A stretch of DNA of 64,000 bases from Thermus scotoductus DSM 8553 (GCF_000381045.1 NZ_KB905735.1:1-64000); one strand, 5' to 3'; positions 8,462 through 18,860 are shown, counted from the first letter of the stretch. The notes: generated by a model from the sequence alone, not told the origin. Made by a program: numbers and translations.

Positions 8462-9394
8462 TCAACGGGTGCGGAAGTATTCCACGGTGAGCCGGATGCC
8501 CTCCTGGAAACCCACCTCGGGCCGCCAGCCGTGGGCCATGAGCTTCAAGGGAGAGAGCACGCTTCTTTCCAGATCACCGGGACGCGGAGGGGCTGGGTTG
8601 ACCTCTGGATGCTTACCGGCGGCCTCGGCCACCGCCAGGAGGACCTCCTGGGTGGTGTGTCCCTCCCCCGTTCCCACGTTGTAGATTCCCTCCAGACCCT
8701 TCAGGGCCAGGTTGTGGGCCCGCACCACGTCGGCCACGTAGATGTAGTCCCGCACGCACCCCTCGTCCCCGGGGGTCCTTCTGGCGTAGAGGGTGACCGG
8801 TTCTCCCTTGAGGATCCTTTCCGAGAAAATGGCCACCACCCCGGCCTCCCCGTGGGGGTCCTGCCGGGGGCCATAGACGTTGCCGTAGCGCAGGGACACC
8901 CACTTGAGCCCGTAGTTTTGCCCGTAGGCGGAGAGGTAGTGCTCAAAGGAGGCCTTGCTGGCGGCATAGGGGCTTTTGGGTTTGGGGGGCCAGGTTTCCT
9001 CGGCCCGTTCCCCTTCGGGAACCTCCCCGTAGATGGCTCCCCCGGTGGAGGCGAAGACCATTTTCTCCGTCCCCCACTTTCGCATGGCCTCGAGGAGGTT
9101 CAAACCGCCCAGGAGGTTCACCTCGAAGTCCAGGGTGGGGTTATCCACGCTTACCTTCACCGAGGCCTGGGCCGCCTGGTGGGAAACGTGGGTGGGGCGG
9201 AACTCCCTAAAGACCCTTTCCAGGCTTTCCTTGTCCCTGAGGTCCACCTTGTAGAAGTAGATGCCTTTGGGGACGTTTTCCCGTCTGCCCGTGGAGAGGT
9301 TGTCCAAGACCGCCACCTCCACACCCTCGCGCACCAGGCTTTCCGCGATGTGGCTACCGATGAAACCTGCTCCGCCCGTTACCAATACGCGCAT
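8462..9394 (-). CDS. NAD-dependent nucleotide-sugar epimerase (UDP-glucose 4-epimerase-like)
   Basis: Extended short-chain dehydrogenase/reductase of 310 aa from the ATG at 9394, which has GGAGG upstream. The earlier start at 9409 adds only five residues. The N-terminus has the nucleotide-binding GGAGFIGSH loop, and the catalytic YxxxK is in YAASKASFEHY near residue 150. RYGNVYGPRQDP matches UDP-glucose 4-epimerases and related dTDP-sugar enzymes. It probably makes activated sugars for surface polysaccharide or glycolipid. The exact sugar cannot be decided. Confidence 0.85.
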   Translation of the reverse strand: MRVLVTGGAGFIGSHIAESLVREGVEVAVLDNLSTGRRENVPKGIYFYKVDLRDKESLERVFREFRPTHVSHQAAQASVKVSVDNPTLDFEVNLLGGLNLLEAMRKWGTEKMVFASTGGAIYGEVPEGERAEETWPPKPKSPYAASKASFEHYLSAYGQNYGLKWVSLRYGNVYGPRQDPHGEAGVVAIFSERILKGEPVTLYARRTPGDEGCVRDYIYVADVVRAHNLALKGLEGIYNVGTGEGHTTQEVLLAVAEAAGKHPEVNPAPPRPGDLERSVLSPLKLMAHGWRPEVGFQEGIRLTVEYFRTR

Positions 9395-9466
9395 GCATAT
9401 CCTCCCCAACCGCCCGTAGCAGGGCGGGGTAAACCGCCTCCATCCTATAAGGCCCTCGTCTGGGGA

Positions 9467-10033
9467 TTAGCCGATTTTGACCTCGGGCTCATTCCCAGGC
9501 CGCCACTTGATGGTGCAGCCGATGGCGGGAGCCTCCTTAAGGGGTGGCTCCTCCCCCCTGAGCAGGGCTTCGATGGCGGCCTCGAGGTCATGGCTTTGCA
9601 CCTGCTCCGGGAACTTGGGGCTGTCGTTGACGCGGCCGTGGTAGCGGAGCAGGCGCCTTTCGTCAAAGAGGAAGACCTCGGGGGTGCGCAGGGCCTTGTA
9701 GGCCTTGGCCACCTCCTGGGTTTCGTCCAGAAGGTAGGGGAAGAAGATGCCGTACTCCTTGGCGAACTCCACCATCTTTTCCGGGGCGTCGTCGGGGTAG
9801 CGCTCGTAGTCGTTGGGGTTGATGCCCACGAAGGCTACCCGGCCCCGGTACTTCTCCGCCAGGCTCACGATCTCCTGGATGGAGCCCTTCACGTAAGGGC
9901 AGTGGTTGCACATGAAGATCACGGCCAAGAGGGGTTCCTGGAACTGGGAAAGCCGGTACCGTCCTCCCCGCGGGTCGGGAAGCTCGGCGTCGATCAAGGG
10001 GCTTCCTAGGGGTAGCTCCGGGTACTGCAGCAT
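9467..10033 (-). CDS. Thioredoxin-like (AhpC/TlpA-type) protein
   Basis: Thioredoxin-fold protein of 188 aa. The redox motif CNHC follows VIFMC near residue 42 and is placed after a beta strand as in AhpC/TSA and TlpA-like proteins. [19 protein letters not shown] is typical of the cytosolic branch often annotated simply as thioredoxin family protein. No signal peptide is seen, so it is likely cytosolic. It is divergent from the P-type ATPase gene. The likely role is peroxide reduction or disulfide exchange; the partner is not known. Confidence 0.8.
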   Translation of the reverse strand: MLQYPELPLGSPLIDAELPDPRGGRYRLSQFQEPLLAVIFMCNHCPYVKGSIQEIVSLAEKYRGRVAFVGINPNDYERYPDDAPEKMVEFAKEYGIFFPYLLDETQEVAKAYKALRTPEVFLFDERRLLRYHGRVNDSPKFPEQVQSHDLEAAIEALLRGEEPPLKEAPAIGCTIKWRPGNEPEVKIG

Positions 10034-10061
10034 GGCGCCATCTTACCGCAGGGCCCAGGCG

Positions 10062-10095
10062 GGGGACAATAAGTCCCCGGCTCTCCAGGTATCAT
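10062..10095 (+). promoter_or_regulatory. Promoter region of the P-type ATPase with palindrome
   Basis: GGGGAC and GTCCCC form a perfect 6-bp inverted repeat around AATAA at 10062-10078. A -10-like TATCAT (10090-10095) sits 6 nt before the ATPase ATG, consistent with a leaderless transcript. The palindrome falls where the -35 region would be and is a possible operator. Confidence 0.4.
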
Positions 10096-10101
10096 GCCCC
10101 T

Positions 10102-12540
10102 ATGCGGGGGCTTACCTCACAGGAGGCGCAAAAACGCTTCGTAGAATACGGCCCCAACGCCCTTCCGGAAAATCCCTCTGAACCCCTTTGGCAACGGTTC
10201 CTGCACCAGTTTCAAAGCCCTCTCATCTACATCCTCCTCTTTGCTTTGGCGGTGGACCTGGGCCTTTGGCTCTATGAGGGAGCCCAGGGGCTTCCCCTGG
10301 AGGCCTTGGCCATTCTGGCCATCCTGATCCTCAACGCTACCCTGGGTACCCTGCAGGAGAAGCGCTCCGAGGAGGCCCTTAGGCGTCTTAAAGCCCTGGC
10401 GGAGCCCATGGCCTGGGTCCTCCGAGATGGTCGCTTCCAGCACCTCCCCAGCCGGGAGATCGTGCCCGGGGATGTGGTGCGCCTGGAGGCAGGGGACCGC
10501 ATACCGGCAGATGGGGTGCTCCTGGAGGCCAGCGGGGTCTTGGTGGATGAAAGCCTCCTTACCGGGGAAAGCGTTCCGGTGGAGAAGAGGGTAGGGGACG
10601 AGGTCTTTTCCGGCACCCTGTTGGTGCGGGGAAGGGCCCTAATGGAGGTAAGCCGTACCGGCCTAAGGAGCGCCATGGGCCGCATCGCGGGGCTTCTTTC
10701 GGAGATGGAGGAGGAAAAAACTCCGCTGGAGCGGCGCCTCGAGGCCTTTGGCCATCGGGTGGCCCGCTGGGTGCTGGTCCTCGCCGCGGCCCTGGTGGTT
10801 CTGGGCTTTCTGGTGGAGGGCCTTTCCGGCAAGGTCCTCCTCTTCGCCGTGGCCCTGGCGGTGGCGGCGGTGCCTGAGGGGCTTCCTGCGGTCCTCACCC
10901 TGGCCTTGGCCCTGGGGGTAGAGCGGATGGCCCGCCGCAAGGCGGTGGTGCGGCGCCTTGCTGCGGTGGAGGCCTTGGGGAGCGTCACCGTTATCGCCAC
11001 CGACAAGACGGGTACCCTCACGGAGAACCGCATGGAGGTGCAAAAGGTGGTGGGGCCGGACCCCCAAAGGGCCCTTCTCGCCATGGTCCTTTGCAACGAC
11101 GCCGACCTGGAAACCGGGGCGGGGGACCCCTTGGAGATAGGCCTTTTGCGTTATGCAGCGGAGCACCTGGACGTGAGGCGGGTCCGCCAAGAAAACCCCA
11201 GGCTTTCCGAAAGACCCTTTGACAGCGCTTGGAAGTACATGCGGGTTACCACGCCCCAGGGTAGCTTCCTCAAAGGGGCTCCCGAGGCCCTTATCCCTCG
11301 CCTTGCTCTAAGCCAAGAGGACAAGGCTTCCCTTTTGGAACAGGCGGAAGCCTATGCAAAGGAGGGCTTTCGGGTGCTGGCCCTAGCCCATGGTGAGGGT
11401 GAGAAGGAAGAGGAGTTAAGTTTTCTTGGCTTTGTCCTCCTCCTGGATCCTCCCCGCCCGGAGGTGCCGGAGGCGGTGGCCCAGGTTTTGAAGGCGGGGG
11501 TCAGGGTGGTGATGGTGACGGGGGACCATCCGGCTACTGCCTTGGCCATCGCCCGTAAGGTGGGCATTCCTGCCGAAGTGGTGGCCACCGGGGAGGAGAT
11601 AGGGGAGCTCTCCGATGAGGAGCTTCTTGAGGTAGACGTCTTTGCCCGGGTCAAGCCGGAAGACAAGCTGAGAATCGTGGAGGCTTTCCAGAAGGCTGGA
11701 GAGGTAGTGGCCATGACCGGGGATGGGGTGAACGATGCCCCGGCCCTCAAGCGGGCGGACGTGGGGGTGGCCATGGGGCAAAGGGGATCGGACGTTTCCC
11801 GGGAGGTGGCGGACCTGGTTCTCATGGATGATAACTTCGCCACCATCGTGGCGGCCATTGAGGAGGGGCGGAGCATCTACGAGAACATCCAGAAGTTCAT
11901 CCGCTTTCTCTTCTCCACCAACCTCTCTGAGGTCTTGGTGGTGGCCTTGGGGATGGTGTTCGCCGCCCTTTTAAACCTGAGGGACGGAGCGGGCCATTTG
12001 CTCCTTCCCCTTACCGCGGTGCAGATTCTCTGGATCAACCTGGTGACCGACGGCCTTCCTGCCCTGGCCTTGGCCTTGGACCGTAATCCCCGGGTATTGG
12101 AGCGGCCGCCCAGGCCCAAGGACAGCCCCCTTTTGGACGCCCCCTCCTTGCGGTTCATCCTCCTCACGGGAACCATCAAGGCCGCCTTTGCCTTGTTGCT
12201 TTTGGCCCTTCTGCCGGGATGGGGACGGATCCAAGCCCCTTTAAGTGCCACCGAGGTGGCGCGTACCGCCACCTTCCACTTCATGACCCTGGGCCAGCTC
12301 TTTTTTGCTTACGCTGCCCGGCACACGCACCTGATACCCCTTCCAAACCCTTACCTGCACGGGGCGGTGGCTCTGGGCATCCTGATCCAGATCCTTCTCG
12401 GCACCCTGGCCCCTGGGGTGTTGGAGGCGGTGCCGGTTCCGGTATGGGTCTGGGGATTGGTTTTGGCGCTTGCCCTCTTGGCTTGGCTCATGGCCGAAGG
12501 GGTGGACCGGTTAATATGGCGGAAGGAGGCTAGGCGATGA
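10102..12540 (+). CDS. Ca2+-type (P2A) cation-transporting P-type ATPase
   Basis: Membrane ion pump of 812 aa. It carries the actuator motif TGES, M4 [16 protein letters not shown], the phosphorylation site DKTGTLT at residues 301-307, and hinge motif [17 protein letters not shown] near 539. Residues expected for Ca2+ binding are visible: Glu in PEGLP, Asn and Glu spaced as in NLSE of M5, and the NLVTD motif of M6. This points to a Ca2+ (SERCA/PMCA-like) rather than heavy-metal or H+ pump, exporting Ca2+ from the cytosol. No metal-binding N-terminal domain. The stop overlaps the start of a decayed CBS/exchanger gene by 4 nt. Confidence 0.9.
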   Translation: MRGLTSQEAQKRFVEYGPNALPENPSEPLWQRFLHQFQSPLIYILLFALAVDLGLWLYEGAQGLPLEALAILAILILNATLGTLQEKRSEEALRRLKALAEPMAWVLRDGRFQHLPSREIVPGDVVRLEAGDRIPADGVLLEASGVLVDESLLTGESVPVEKRVGDEVFSGTLLVRGRALMEVSRTGLRSAMGRIAGLLSEMEEEKTPLERRLEAFGHRVARWVLVLAAALVVLGFLVEGLSGKVLLFAVALAVAAVPEGLPAVLTLALALGVERMARRKAVVRRLAAVEALGSVTVIATDKTGTLTENRMEVQKVVGPDPQRALLAMVLCNDADLETGAGDPLEIGLLRYAAEHLDVRRVRQENPRLSERPFDSAWKYMRVTTPQGSFLKGAPEALIPRLALSQEDKASLLEQAEAYAKEGFRVLALAHGEGEKEEELSFLGFVLLLDPPRPEVPEAVAQVLKAGVRVVMVTGDHPATALAIARKVGIPAEVVATGEEIGELSDEELLEVDVFARVKPEDKLRIVEAFQKAGEVVAMTGDGVNDAPALKRADVGVAMGQRGSDVSREVADLVLMDDNFATIVAAIEEGRSIYENIQKFIRFLFSTNLSEVLVVALGMVFAALLNLRDGAGHLLLPLTAVQILWINLVTDGLPALALALDRNPRVLERPPRPKDSPLLDAPSLRFILLTGTIKAAFALLLLALLPGWGRIQAPLSATEVARTATFHFMTLGQLFFAYAARHTHLIPLPNPYLHGAVALGILIQILLGTLAPGVLEAVPVPVWVWGLVLALALLAWLMAEGVDRLIWRKEARR

Positions 12541-12950
12541 AGGCAAGGGATGCCATGACCGGCCCCGTGGTGAGTACATCCCGAAACCACCCTGGCAGAG
12601 GTGGCCCGGCTTATGTTGGAAAAGGGTTGGTCACCACCTTGCCCGAGGCCACCGTGACCCTGGCCGCCGCCCGCCTGGGGGCGGTGGACCTGGCTTTGGG
12701 CAACGTGCTGGGGAGCGTCATGTTCAACACGTTTCTTCTCTCCTATGCCGATCCCCTGTTTCCTGGCCCCCTTTTGGCCCAGGTGGAGGGAAGCCACCTT
12801 TTCAGCGTCTTGGTCCTCTTGGGTATGGCGGGGACGGTGCTTACGGGGCTCATGTACTAGAGCCTGAGGAAGCTTTGGGTTTTGGCCTACGACTCCTGGG
12901 CCATCCTGGTCCTTTATCTACTGGCGGCCTCGCTGCCCCTGGTGCGGTAA
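12537..12950 (+). pseudogene. Chimeric remnant: CBS-domain gene fused by deletion to a Na+/Ca2+ exchanger tail
   Basis: The first codons read [14 protein letters not shown]. Then a one-base shift near 12580 gives PETTLAEVARLMLEKGW in another frame, a recognisable CBS-domain opening. Near 12626 the sequence switches to GLVTTLPEATVTLAAARLG followed by DLALGNVLGSVMFN, the C-terminal alpha repeat of CaCA-family cation/Ca2+ exchangers. An in-frame TAG at 12858 interrupts this, and exchanger-like hydrophobic sequence (LRKLWVLAYDSW...) continues to a stop at 12950. One deletion, one frameshift and one nonsense change together mark it as dead. It overlaps the uspA end on the other strand. Confidence 0.8.
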
Positions 12951-13375
12951 GGGACCACCAGGACCGGCTTGGGGCTACGGCGGACCACCTCCTGGGTCAC
13001 GCTACCCAAAAGCATTGCGTCCAGCCCCGTGCGCCCATGGGTGGCCATGACCAAAAGGTCGTGCTTTTCCGCCTCCTTCAGGATCACCTCTGCCGCCCGC
13101 CCCTCCGGGAGATGGGCTTCAAACCCCACCCCCATTTCCTCCGCCATGCGGGTTGCGCGGTCCAGGGCGGCTAGGCCCTCCTTCCGCATATCGTCCACCA
13201 GGGCCTGGTAATAGGGCAGGGTTTCTGGGCCTAGAAGCAGCCTGGGTCCCAGGGGCTCCAGTGCGTAAAGGAAGGCCACCTTTGCGCCCAAGGCCTTGGC
13301 CAGGCGGAGGCCTTCTTGCACCCCGGCCTCGGCAGCCGGGCTACCGTCCGTGGGTAAGAGGATGCTTTGGTACAT
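12914..13375 (-). CDS. Universal stress protein (UspA family)
   Basis: Cytosolic protein of 153 aa with the UspA fold: N-terminal SILLPTDGS strand-loop and the ATP-binding ATHGRTG...GSVTQEVVRRSPKPVLVVP signature (G-2x-G-9x-G-S/T) near residues 112-143. It probably binds ATP as a dimer and takes part in stress tolerance. It follows rnj on the same strand with 3 nt between them, so it may be co-transcribed with the RNA-decay cluster. Its last 37 nt overlap the exchanger remnant. Confidence 0.9.
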   Translation of the reverse strand: MYQSILLPTDGSPAAEAGVQEGLRLAKALGAKVAFLYALEPLGPRLLLGPETLPYYQALVDDMRKEGLAALDRATRMAEEMGVGFEAHLPEGRAAEVILKEAEKHDLLVMATHGRTGLDAMLLGSVTQEVVRRSPKPVLVVPYRTRGSEAASR

Positions 13376-13378
13376 GGT

Positions 13379-15109
13379 CTACCCCTCTATGACCACGGGC
13401 AGGATTACGGGGTCCCGACCCGTGGCCTTCTTTAAAAACTTCTTTACCGGGAAGTAGATGTCGTCGCGGATGCGCTCCAAGGGTTTTTTCTCCCGCACCC
13501 CGTTTTGCAGGGCCTCGAGGGCCATGCGCTTCACCTCGCCCAAAAGCCGCTCCCCGGCCTTGACAAACCCCCGGGACACCACCTCCACCACCGGGTCCTG
13601 GCTCGCTAAGGCGGTGATGACCACGATTCCCTCCTCGGCCATGTGCTGGCGGTCGACCAGGATCTCCTCGGTGATGTCCCCAACCCCCAGGCCGTCCACA
13701 TAGAGGACCCCGGAGGGCACCTGGCCCACCTTCTCAAAGGTGTCCCGGGTTAAGCGGTAAATGGCCCCGTTCTCCCCGATGAGGGTTTTCTCCGGGGGGC
13801 GGCTCATGGACTCCGCCAGCCACTTGAAGTTGGTCTGGTGGCGCACCTCCCCGTGCCAAGGGAGGAAGAAACGGGGGGTGGTGAGGTTCAGGATGAGCTT
13901 GAGCTCCTCTTGGGAGGCGTGCCCCGAGGCGTGAACCTTGTAGGTAGGGGGGTAGAGGACGTAAGCCCCCAGGGCGTAGAGCCGGTTGATGACCCGGTTC
14001 ACCGCCTCCTCGTTGCCGGGGATGGGGCTACTGGAGAGGATCACCGTGTCCCCGGGCTTGATGGCCATCTTGGCGTGGCCTTCAAAGGCCAGGCGGTGGA
14101 GGACGGACATGGGCTGCCCCTGGCTTCCCGTGGCCAGGATCAGCACCTGGTGGTCGGGGAGGTCCTTGACCTCCTCCAGGGTGTAGAGGCGGTCCTTCAC
14201 CTTGAGGTAGCCCAGCTCCATGGCGATGCGGCTGAACCGCACCATGCTCCGCCCCTCCATGGCCACCTTGCGCCCGTACTTCTCCGCCGCCCAGATCACC
14301 GCCTGGATGCGATGGATGTGGCTGGCGAAGGTGGTGACGAAGACCCTGCCCGGGGCCCGGCCGATGACCCGGTCCAGCTCCTTGGCGATCTCCATCTCGC
14401 TCGGGGTGTAACCGGGGCGCTCGGCGTTGGTGGAGTCGGCGATGAGGAGCAAGACCCCTTCCGCCCCCGCCTGGGCCACCTTGGCCAGGTGGGAGAGTTT
14501 ACCGTCTATGGGGGTGGCGTCCAGCTTGAAGTCCCCGGTGTGCACGATGGTGCCGACGGGGGTGCGGATGACCAGACCGGAGTTATCGGGGATGGAGTGG
14601 GTCATGCGGAAGAGGTCCAGGGTGAAGTAGCGCCCCACGCTGATGCGGTCATCGGGGGAGATCTCCTTGAGGTTGAAGCTTCCTGACCTCAAACCGAACT
14701 CTTCCAGCTTCCCCTTTAGGAGGCCCAGGGTGAGCTTGGCCCCGTAGATGGGCACCTGGCTTTCCTTTCCGAAGACCATGGGGAGGATGAAGGGAAGCCC
14801 CCCGATGTGGTCCTCGTGTCCGTGGGTCAGGATCCAGGCCTTGATGAGGTGCCGGTTTTCTATGAGGTAGTCCACCCGGGGGATGAGGAGGTCCACCCCG
14901 GGCATGGCTTCGTCGGGGAAGGCAAGCCCCCCGTCCAGCACGAAAATCTCGTCCCGGAAGCGGAAAACGGTGATGTTCTTGCCGATCTCCCCCATCCCCC
15001 CTAGGGGAATGATCTCCACATAGTCCTTGCCCTCTCCAAGGCCCAGGGAAGCGGCGTCCGATGGCCTTCTGCGCCGTCTTTTCCTTGGCTTGCGTTCTTT
15101 GTTTTCCAT
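13379..15109 (-). CDS. rnj: Ribonuclease J
   Basis: Metallo-beta-lactamase/beta-CASP ribonuclease of 576 aa with 5'-exonuclease and endonuclease activity in mRNA decay and rRNA maturation. The Zn-binding THGHEDHIGG motif is near residues 93-102. Later landmarks include HTGDFKLD, a beta-CASP DSTNAERPGYTPSE block, the GSQGQPMSVLHR loop and PWHGE. The first 20 residues are extremely basic (KPRKRRRRRPS) and may bind RNA. It lies 57 nt after pnp and the order rpsO-pnp-rnj puts ribosomal and RNA-turnover functions in one transcription unit. Confidence 0.95.
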   Translation of the reverse strand: MENKERKPRKRRRRRPSDAASLGLGEGKDYVEIIPLGGMGEIGKNITVFRFRDEIFVLDGGLAFPDEAMPGVDLLIPRVDYLIENRHLIKAWILTHGHEDHIGGLPFILPMVFGKESQVPIYGAKLTLGLLKGKLEEFGLRSGSFNLKEISPDDRISVGRYFTLDLFRMTHSIPDNSGLVIRTPVGTIVHTGDFKLDATPIDGKLSHLAKVAQAGAEGVLLLIADSTNAERPGYTPSEMEIAKELDRVIGRAPGRVFVTTFASHIHRIQAVIWAAEKYGRKVAMEGRSMVRFSRIAMELGYLKVKDRLYTLEEVKDLPDHQVLILATGSQGQPMSVLHRLAFEGHAKMAIKPGDTVILSSSPIPGNEEAVNRVINRLYALGAYVLYPPTYKVHASGHASQEELKLILNLTTPRFFLPWHGEVRHQTNFKWLAESMSRPPEKTLIGENGAIYRLTRDTFEKVGQVPSGVLYVDGLGVGDITEEILVDRQHMAEEGIVVITALASQDPVVEVVSRGFVKAGERLLGEVKRMALEALQNGVREKKPLERIRDDIYFPVKKFLKKATGRDPVILPVVIEG

Positions 15110-15123
15110 AAACCTCCCATCTC

Positions 15124-15138
15124 CCCGGCCTGGCCGGG
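15124..15138. promoter_or_regulatory. Short GC hairpin between pnp and rnj
   Basis: CCCGGCC and GGCCGGG flank one base in the 57-nt gap between pnp and rnj. A stable GC hairpin here could be an RNA-processing site for the enzymes encoded on both sides. There is no U-tract for termination. Confidence 0.3.
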
Positions 15139-15166
15139 ATCTTGCCCTAAGGAAAACCCCCCAGGG

Positions 15167-17311
15167 CTAGCTGCGCCGCCTGGGAGGGATCTTGCCCTCC
15201 AGCTCGGGCCGGATCAGGTCGATCTTGCCCCGCTCGTCGATGCGGTGCACCTTGACCTTGATCACGTCCCCCACCTTCAAGTGGTCCTCCACCCGCTCCA
15301 CCCGGCCGGGGGCGATCTGGCTGATGTGAAGGAGCCCTTCGGTGCCGGGGAACAGGCTCACGAAGGCCCCAAAGGGGGTGATCTTGGTGACGGTACCCTC
15401 GTAGATCTCGCCCACCTTGGCCTCCAAGGTGAGCTCCTCTATGCGCTTCTTGGCCTTCTGGGCCGCCTCGAGGTCGCTGGAGTAGATGCGCACCGTCCCG
15501 TCCTCCTGGATGTCCACCTCCACCCCAAGCTCCTCGAGGGCCCGCACGTTCTTCCCCCCGGGCCCGATGACGAGGCCGATCTTCTCCACCGGGACCTTTA
15601 GGGAGAGGATGCGGGGAGCGAAGGGTTTGAGCTCGGGGCGTGGGGCAGGAAGGACGCTTTCCATGAGGTCCAGGATCTTCATGCGGGCCTCACGGGCCTG
15701 CATAAGGGCTTCCTTCAGCACCTCCCGGGGAAGCCCACCCACCTTGTTGTCCATTTGCAAGGCGGTGACCCCTTTTCGGGTTCCCGCCACCTTGAAATCC
15801 ATGTCCCCCAGGGCATCCTCCAGTCCCAGGATGTCGGTGAGGATCACCGCCCGCTCCCCCTCCCACACCAGACCCATGGCCACCCCGGCCACCGGGGCCC
15901 GGATGGGTACGCCGGCATCCATCAAGGCCAGGCACCCGGCACAGACCGTGGCCATGGAGCTACTGCCATTGGACTCCAGCACATCCCCCACCACCCGGAT
16001 GGTGTAGGGGAAGGCCTCTTCGGGAGGCAGGACCGCCTTGAGGGCCCGCTTGGCCAGGTTTCCGTGGCCTATCTCCCGGCGGGAAACCCCCCTCAGGCGC
16101 TTGACCTCCCCGGTGGAGAAGGGGGGGAAGTTGTAGTGGACCAGGAACTTTTCCGTTTCGTCAATCCCCAGGTCATCGATGATCTGCTCGTCCCGTCCCG
16201 TGCCCAGGGTGACGGTGCCCAGCACCTGGGTCTCCCCCCGGGTGAAGACGGCGGAGCCGTGGGTGCAGGGCAGGACGTCCACCTCGATCCAGATGGGCCG
16301 GAGGTCCTTGGGTGTGCGCCCGTCCGCCCGCTTGCCCTCCTCCAGGACCAGCCGCCTGAGTTCCTTGCGCACCACCTCGGCAAAGGCGCTCTCGTAAAGG
16401 GGCTTTTTGCTTTCGTCCGGGGTACCGTCTTCCCCCTTCGGCAGGGCCTCGGCCACCAGGGCCTCGGCAAAGGCCTCGAGGGCCCGGCTCCTCTCCCCCT
16501 TGCTGGCGGTTTGGAGCACGGCGGAAAGCCCCCGCTCCACGGCCAAGCGGTAGAAGGCTTCCTTCTCCTCCTCGCTGAGGGCCTCGGGTGGGGTCCAGGC
16601 CATCTTGGGTTTGCCCAGGGCCCGGGCTATCTCCTCCTGCAGGTCCAGGATGGGCTGCATCTCCCGGTGGGCGAACTCCAGGGCCTGGACCAGCATTTCC
16701 TCGTCCACCTCCTGGGCCCCGGCCTCCACCATGAGGATGGCGTCCCGGCTTCCCGCCACCACCAGGTCCAGGGCGCTTTCCGAAAGCTCCTGCAGGGTGG
16801 GGTTCAGGACGAACTGCCCCCCAATGAGGCCCACCCGCACCGCGGCCACGGGGCCTTCCCAGGGAATGTCCGAAAGCATGAGGGCGGCGCTGGCCGCCGT
16901 GGGCCCCAGGATGTCCGGGGGGTTCTTCTGGTCGGCGGAGAGCACGGTGACGATCACCTGTACCTCGTGCCGGAACCCCTTGGGGAAGAGGGGGCGGATG
17001 GGCCGGTCCGTCATGCGGGCGGAGAGAATGGCCTTTTCCCCAGGCCGCCCTTCCCGGCGCATGAAGCTTCCCGGGATCTTGCCCACGGCATAGTGCCGCT
17101 CCTCAAACTCCACGGTGAGGGGAAGGAAGTCCGCCTCTATGGGCTCCTCGGAGGCCTGGGCGGTGGCCAGGACCACGGTGTCGCCGTAGCGCACCAGGAC
17201 CGAGCCCGAGGCCTGTTTGGCGTATTTCCCTGCCTCCAACACCAGGGGGCGGCCAGCCACCTGGGTTTCGTACCTATGGGCCTGTGGGGTGTTGGGTGTG
17301 GCTTCCGGCAT
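15167..17311 (-). CDS. pnp: Polyribonucleotide nucleotidyltransferase (PNPase)
   Basis: 3'-5' phosphorolytic exoribonuclease of 714 aa, normally a trimer in the RNA degradosome. Two RNase PH domains occupy roughly residues 10-230 and 310-545. The N-terminal core has [25 protein letters not shown], and the second core has [27 protein letters not shown] domain with [16 protein letters not shown] follows near 565, then an S1 domain ([31 protein letters not shown]) near 630-705. The C-terminus is basic. Full length for the family. It follows rpsO by 57 nt, the arrangement found in many bacteria. Confidence 0.96.
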   Translation of the reverse strand: MPEATPNTPQAHRYETQVAGRPLVLEAGKYAKQASGSVLVRYGDTVVLATAQASEEPIEADFLPLTVEFEERHYAVGKIPGSFMRREGRPGEKAILSARMTDRPIRPLFPKGFRHEVQVIVTVLSADQKNPPDILGPTAASAALMLSDIPWEGPVAAVRVGLIGGQFVLNPTLQELSESALDLVVAGSRDAILMVEAGAQEVDEEMLVQALEFAHREMQPILDLQEEIARALGKPKMAWTPPEALSEEEKEAFYRLAVERGLSAVLQTASKGERSRALEAFAEALVAEALPKGEDGTPDESKKPLYESAFAEVVRKELRRLVLEEGKRADGRTPKDLRPIWIEVDVLPCTHGSAVFTRGETQVLGTVTLGTGRDEQIIDDLGIDETEKFLVHYNFPPFSTGEVKRLRGVSRREIGHGNLAKRALKAVLPPEEAFPYTIRVVGDVLESNGSSSMATVCAGCLALMDAGVPIRAPVAGVAMGLVWEGERAVILTDILGLEDALGDMDFKVAGTRKGVTALQMDNKVGGLPREVLKEALMQAREARMKILDLMESVLPAPRPELKPFAPRILSLKVPVEKIGLVIGPGGKNVRALEELGVEVDIQEDGTVRIYSSDLEAAQKAKKRIEELTLEAKVGEIYEGTVTKITPFGAFVSLFPGTEGLLHISQIAPGRVERVEDHLKVGDVIKVKVHRIDERGKIDLIRPELEGKIPPRRRS

Positions 17312-17368
17312 AGTTCCCTCAAGCGAAAGGCGGAGCCCTAAGGCCCCGCCCCCGACCTGGTTACCAGT

Positions 17369-17638
17369 TTACTTCCTAAGGCCCAGTTTCTCAACCAGGG
17401 CCTGGTGGCGCTCGGGGTCTTCCCGCTCCAGGTAGCGGAGAAGCCTGCGCCTTTGCCCCACCAGCATGAGAAGGCCGCGGTGGGAATGGTGGTCGTGCTT
17501 GTGGACCTTGAGGTGCTCGGAAAGCCGGTTGATGCGCAAGGTGAGTAAGGCCACCTGCACCTCGGTGCTCCCCGTATCCCCGGGGAAGCGGGCGAACTCC
17601 TCTATGACCTTTTGCTTTTCCTCTTTGCTGATGGGCAT
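17369..17638 (-). CDS. rpsO: 30S ribosomal protein S15
   Basis: 89-aa primary rRNA-binding protein of the small subunit platform. The core motif [29 protein letters not shown] (residues 42-70) is the S15 signature, with the final KLGLRK end. GGAGG lies a few nt upstream of the ATG. First gene of the rpsO-pnp-rnj cluster. Confidence 0.97.
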   Translation of the reverse strand: MPISKEEKQKVIEEFARFPGDTGSTEVQVALLTLRINRLSEHLKVHKHDHHSHRGLLMLVGQRRRLLRYLEREDPERHQALVEKLGLRK

Positions 17639-17709
17639 CTCTACCTCCGTCAGGGGGGAAGGCGCTTTTGGCCCCTTCCTCCTCGAGGCCCCGAAGGACC
17701 TCTATCAGG

Positions 17710-18860
17710 TTAGGGCCTGGCCCTCCTTCCGTCAAGCAGGAAAAACAGGAGAGCCAAAAGGGCCAGACCCGCCCCCACGCCGAAGGCCAGCTCAGGCCCA
17801 TAACTTTGCCAGAGAAAGCCGAAGATCAAGCTGGCCGGCAGGAGCAAAACCCCCACCACCGTGTGGTAAAGCCCGATGGCGGTGGCCTTGGTCTCAGGGG
17901 GGACCAAGGTGGCCAAGTAGGCGCGGCTTGCCCCCTCGAAGGCGGCGGAGTACAGGGCGTAAAGAAGCAGAAACGCCACACCCCCCAAAGCCGACTGGGC
18001 AAAGGCAAAGCCCAGGTACACCAGGGCATAGAGGGCAAAACCCAAGGCCACCACCCGCCTCAGCCCAATGGCATCGGCTAAGCTCCCGAGGGGATAGGAG
18101 AGGAGGGCATATATCAGGTTGTAACCCGTGTAGGCCAAGGTTACAGCCTCCTGGGAAAGCCCGAGCTCCTTCAGGCGGAGGAGCAGGAAGGCATTGGAGG
18201 ATAGGGCCAGGGCAAAGACGCCGGAAACCAGAAGGAAGCGTCGGTAAGGGGAGGGAAGGGTACCCAGGTAGGTGATGCGGAAGGGGGAAGGCGGGGCCTT
18301 AACCCCTTGGGGCTTGGCTTCCTTTACCCAGAAGAGGGCCATGAAGGCTAGAAGGGCCGGTATGGCGGAGATCCAGAATACCCCCCGGATTCCCAGATGC
18401 GGTAGAAGGAGAAAGGCCAAAAAGGGCCCCACGGTGGCCCCCAGGGTGTCCAGGCCCCTGTGCAAGCCGTAGGCCCGGCCTAAGGCACCCCGGTCCACAC
18501 TCTCTGCCAGGAGGGCATCCCGGGGAGCGGTGCGCAAGCCCTTGCCCGTCCGGTCTAGGAAGCGGTAGAGACGTGCCCAGGGGTTTGGGCGAGGGCCAGG
18601 ATAGGGCGGAAAAGGGCGGGCAGGCCGTACCCCAAGAGAAGGAGAGGTTTTCGCTGGGCCAGGCGGTCGGAGATCCCTCCGCCCACCACCTTGAAAAGGC
18701 TGGCGGTGGCCTCGGCGATGCCTTCTACCAGCCCAAGAACACCTGCGCCTGCCCCCAGGCTGGTTAGGAGGAGGGGCAAAAGGGGATAGACCATCTCGCT
18801 GGCCACATCCATGAGGAAGCTGACCAGGCCCAGCAGGTATACCTGGGGAGGGAGTCTCAT
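17710..18860 (-). pseudogene. MFS transporter with a one-base frameshift
   Basis: Two reading frames together encode one 12-helix major facilitator protein. The first, from the ATG at 18860, contains GLVSFLMDVASEMVYPLLPL and the DRLAQRK loop. After the tetranucleotide G-run at 18580-18583 the sequence continues in another frame with YRFLDRTGKGLRTAPRDALL, the expected next MFS motif. Adding one base there restores an exact 384-codon gene. The start overlaps the stop of the cbaX-like gene (ATGA), so it belongs to the cba operon, where T. thermophilus also has a further downstream gene. It is either a recent null allele or a sequencing error in a C/G run. Confidence 0.8.

Noticed and set aside
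8408-10009. 533-codon open frame on the plus strand opposite the epimerase and thioredoxin-like genes
   Set aside because: It is an antisense reading produced by high GC; its composition is Gly/His/Val rich and the opposite strand encodes two clear protein families.
13838-14686. 282-codon plus-strand frame opposite rnj
   Set aside because: Composition is typical antisense and the RNase J motifs on the other strand are intact.
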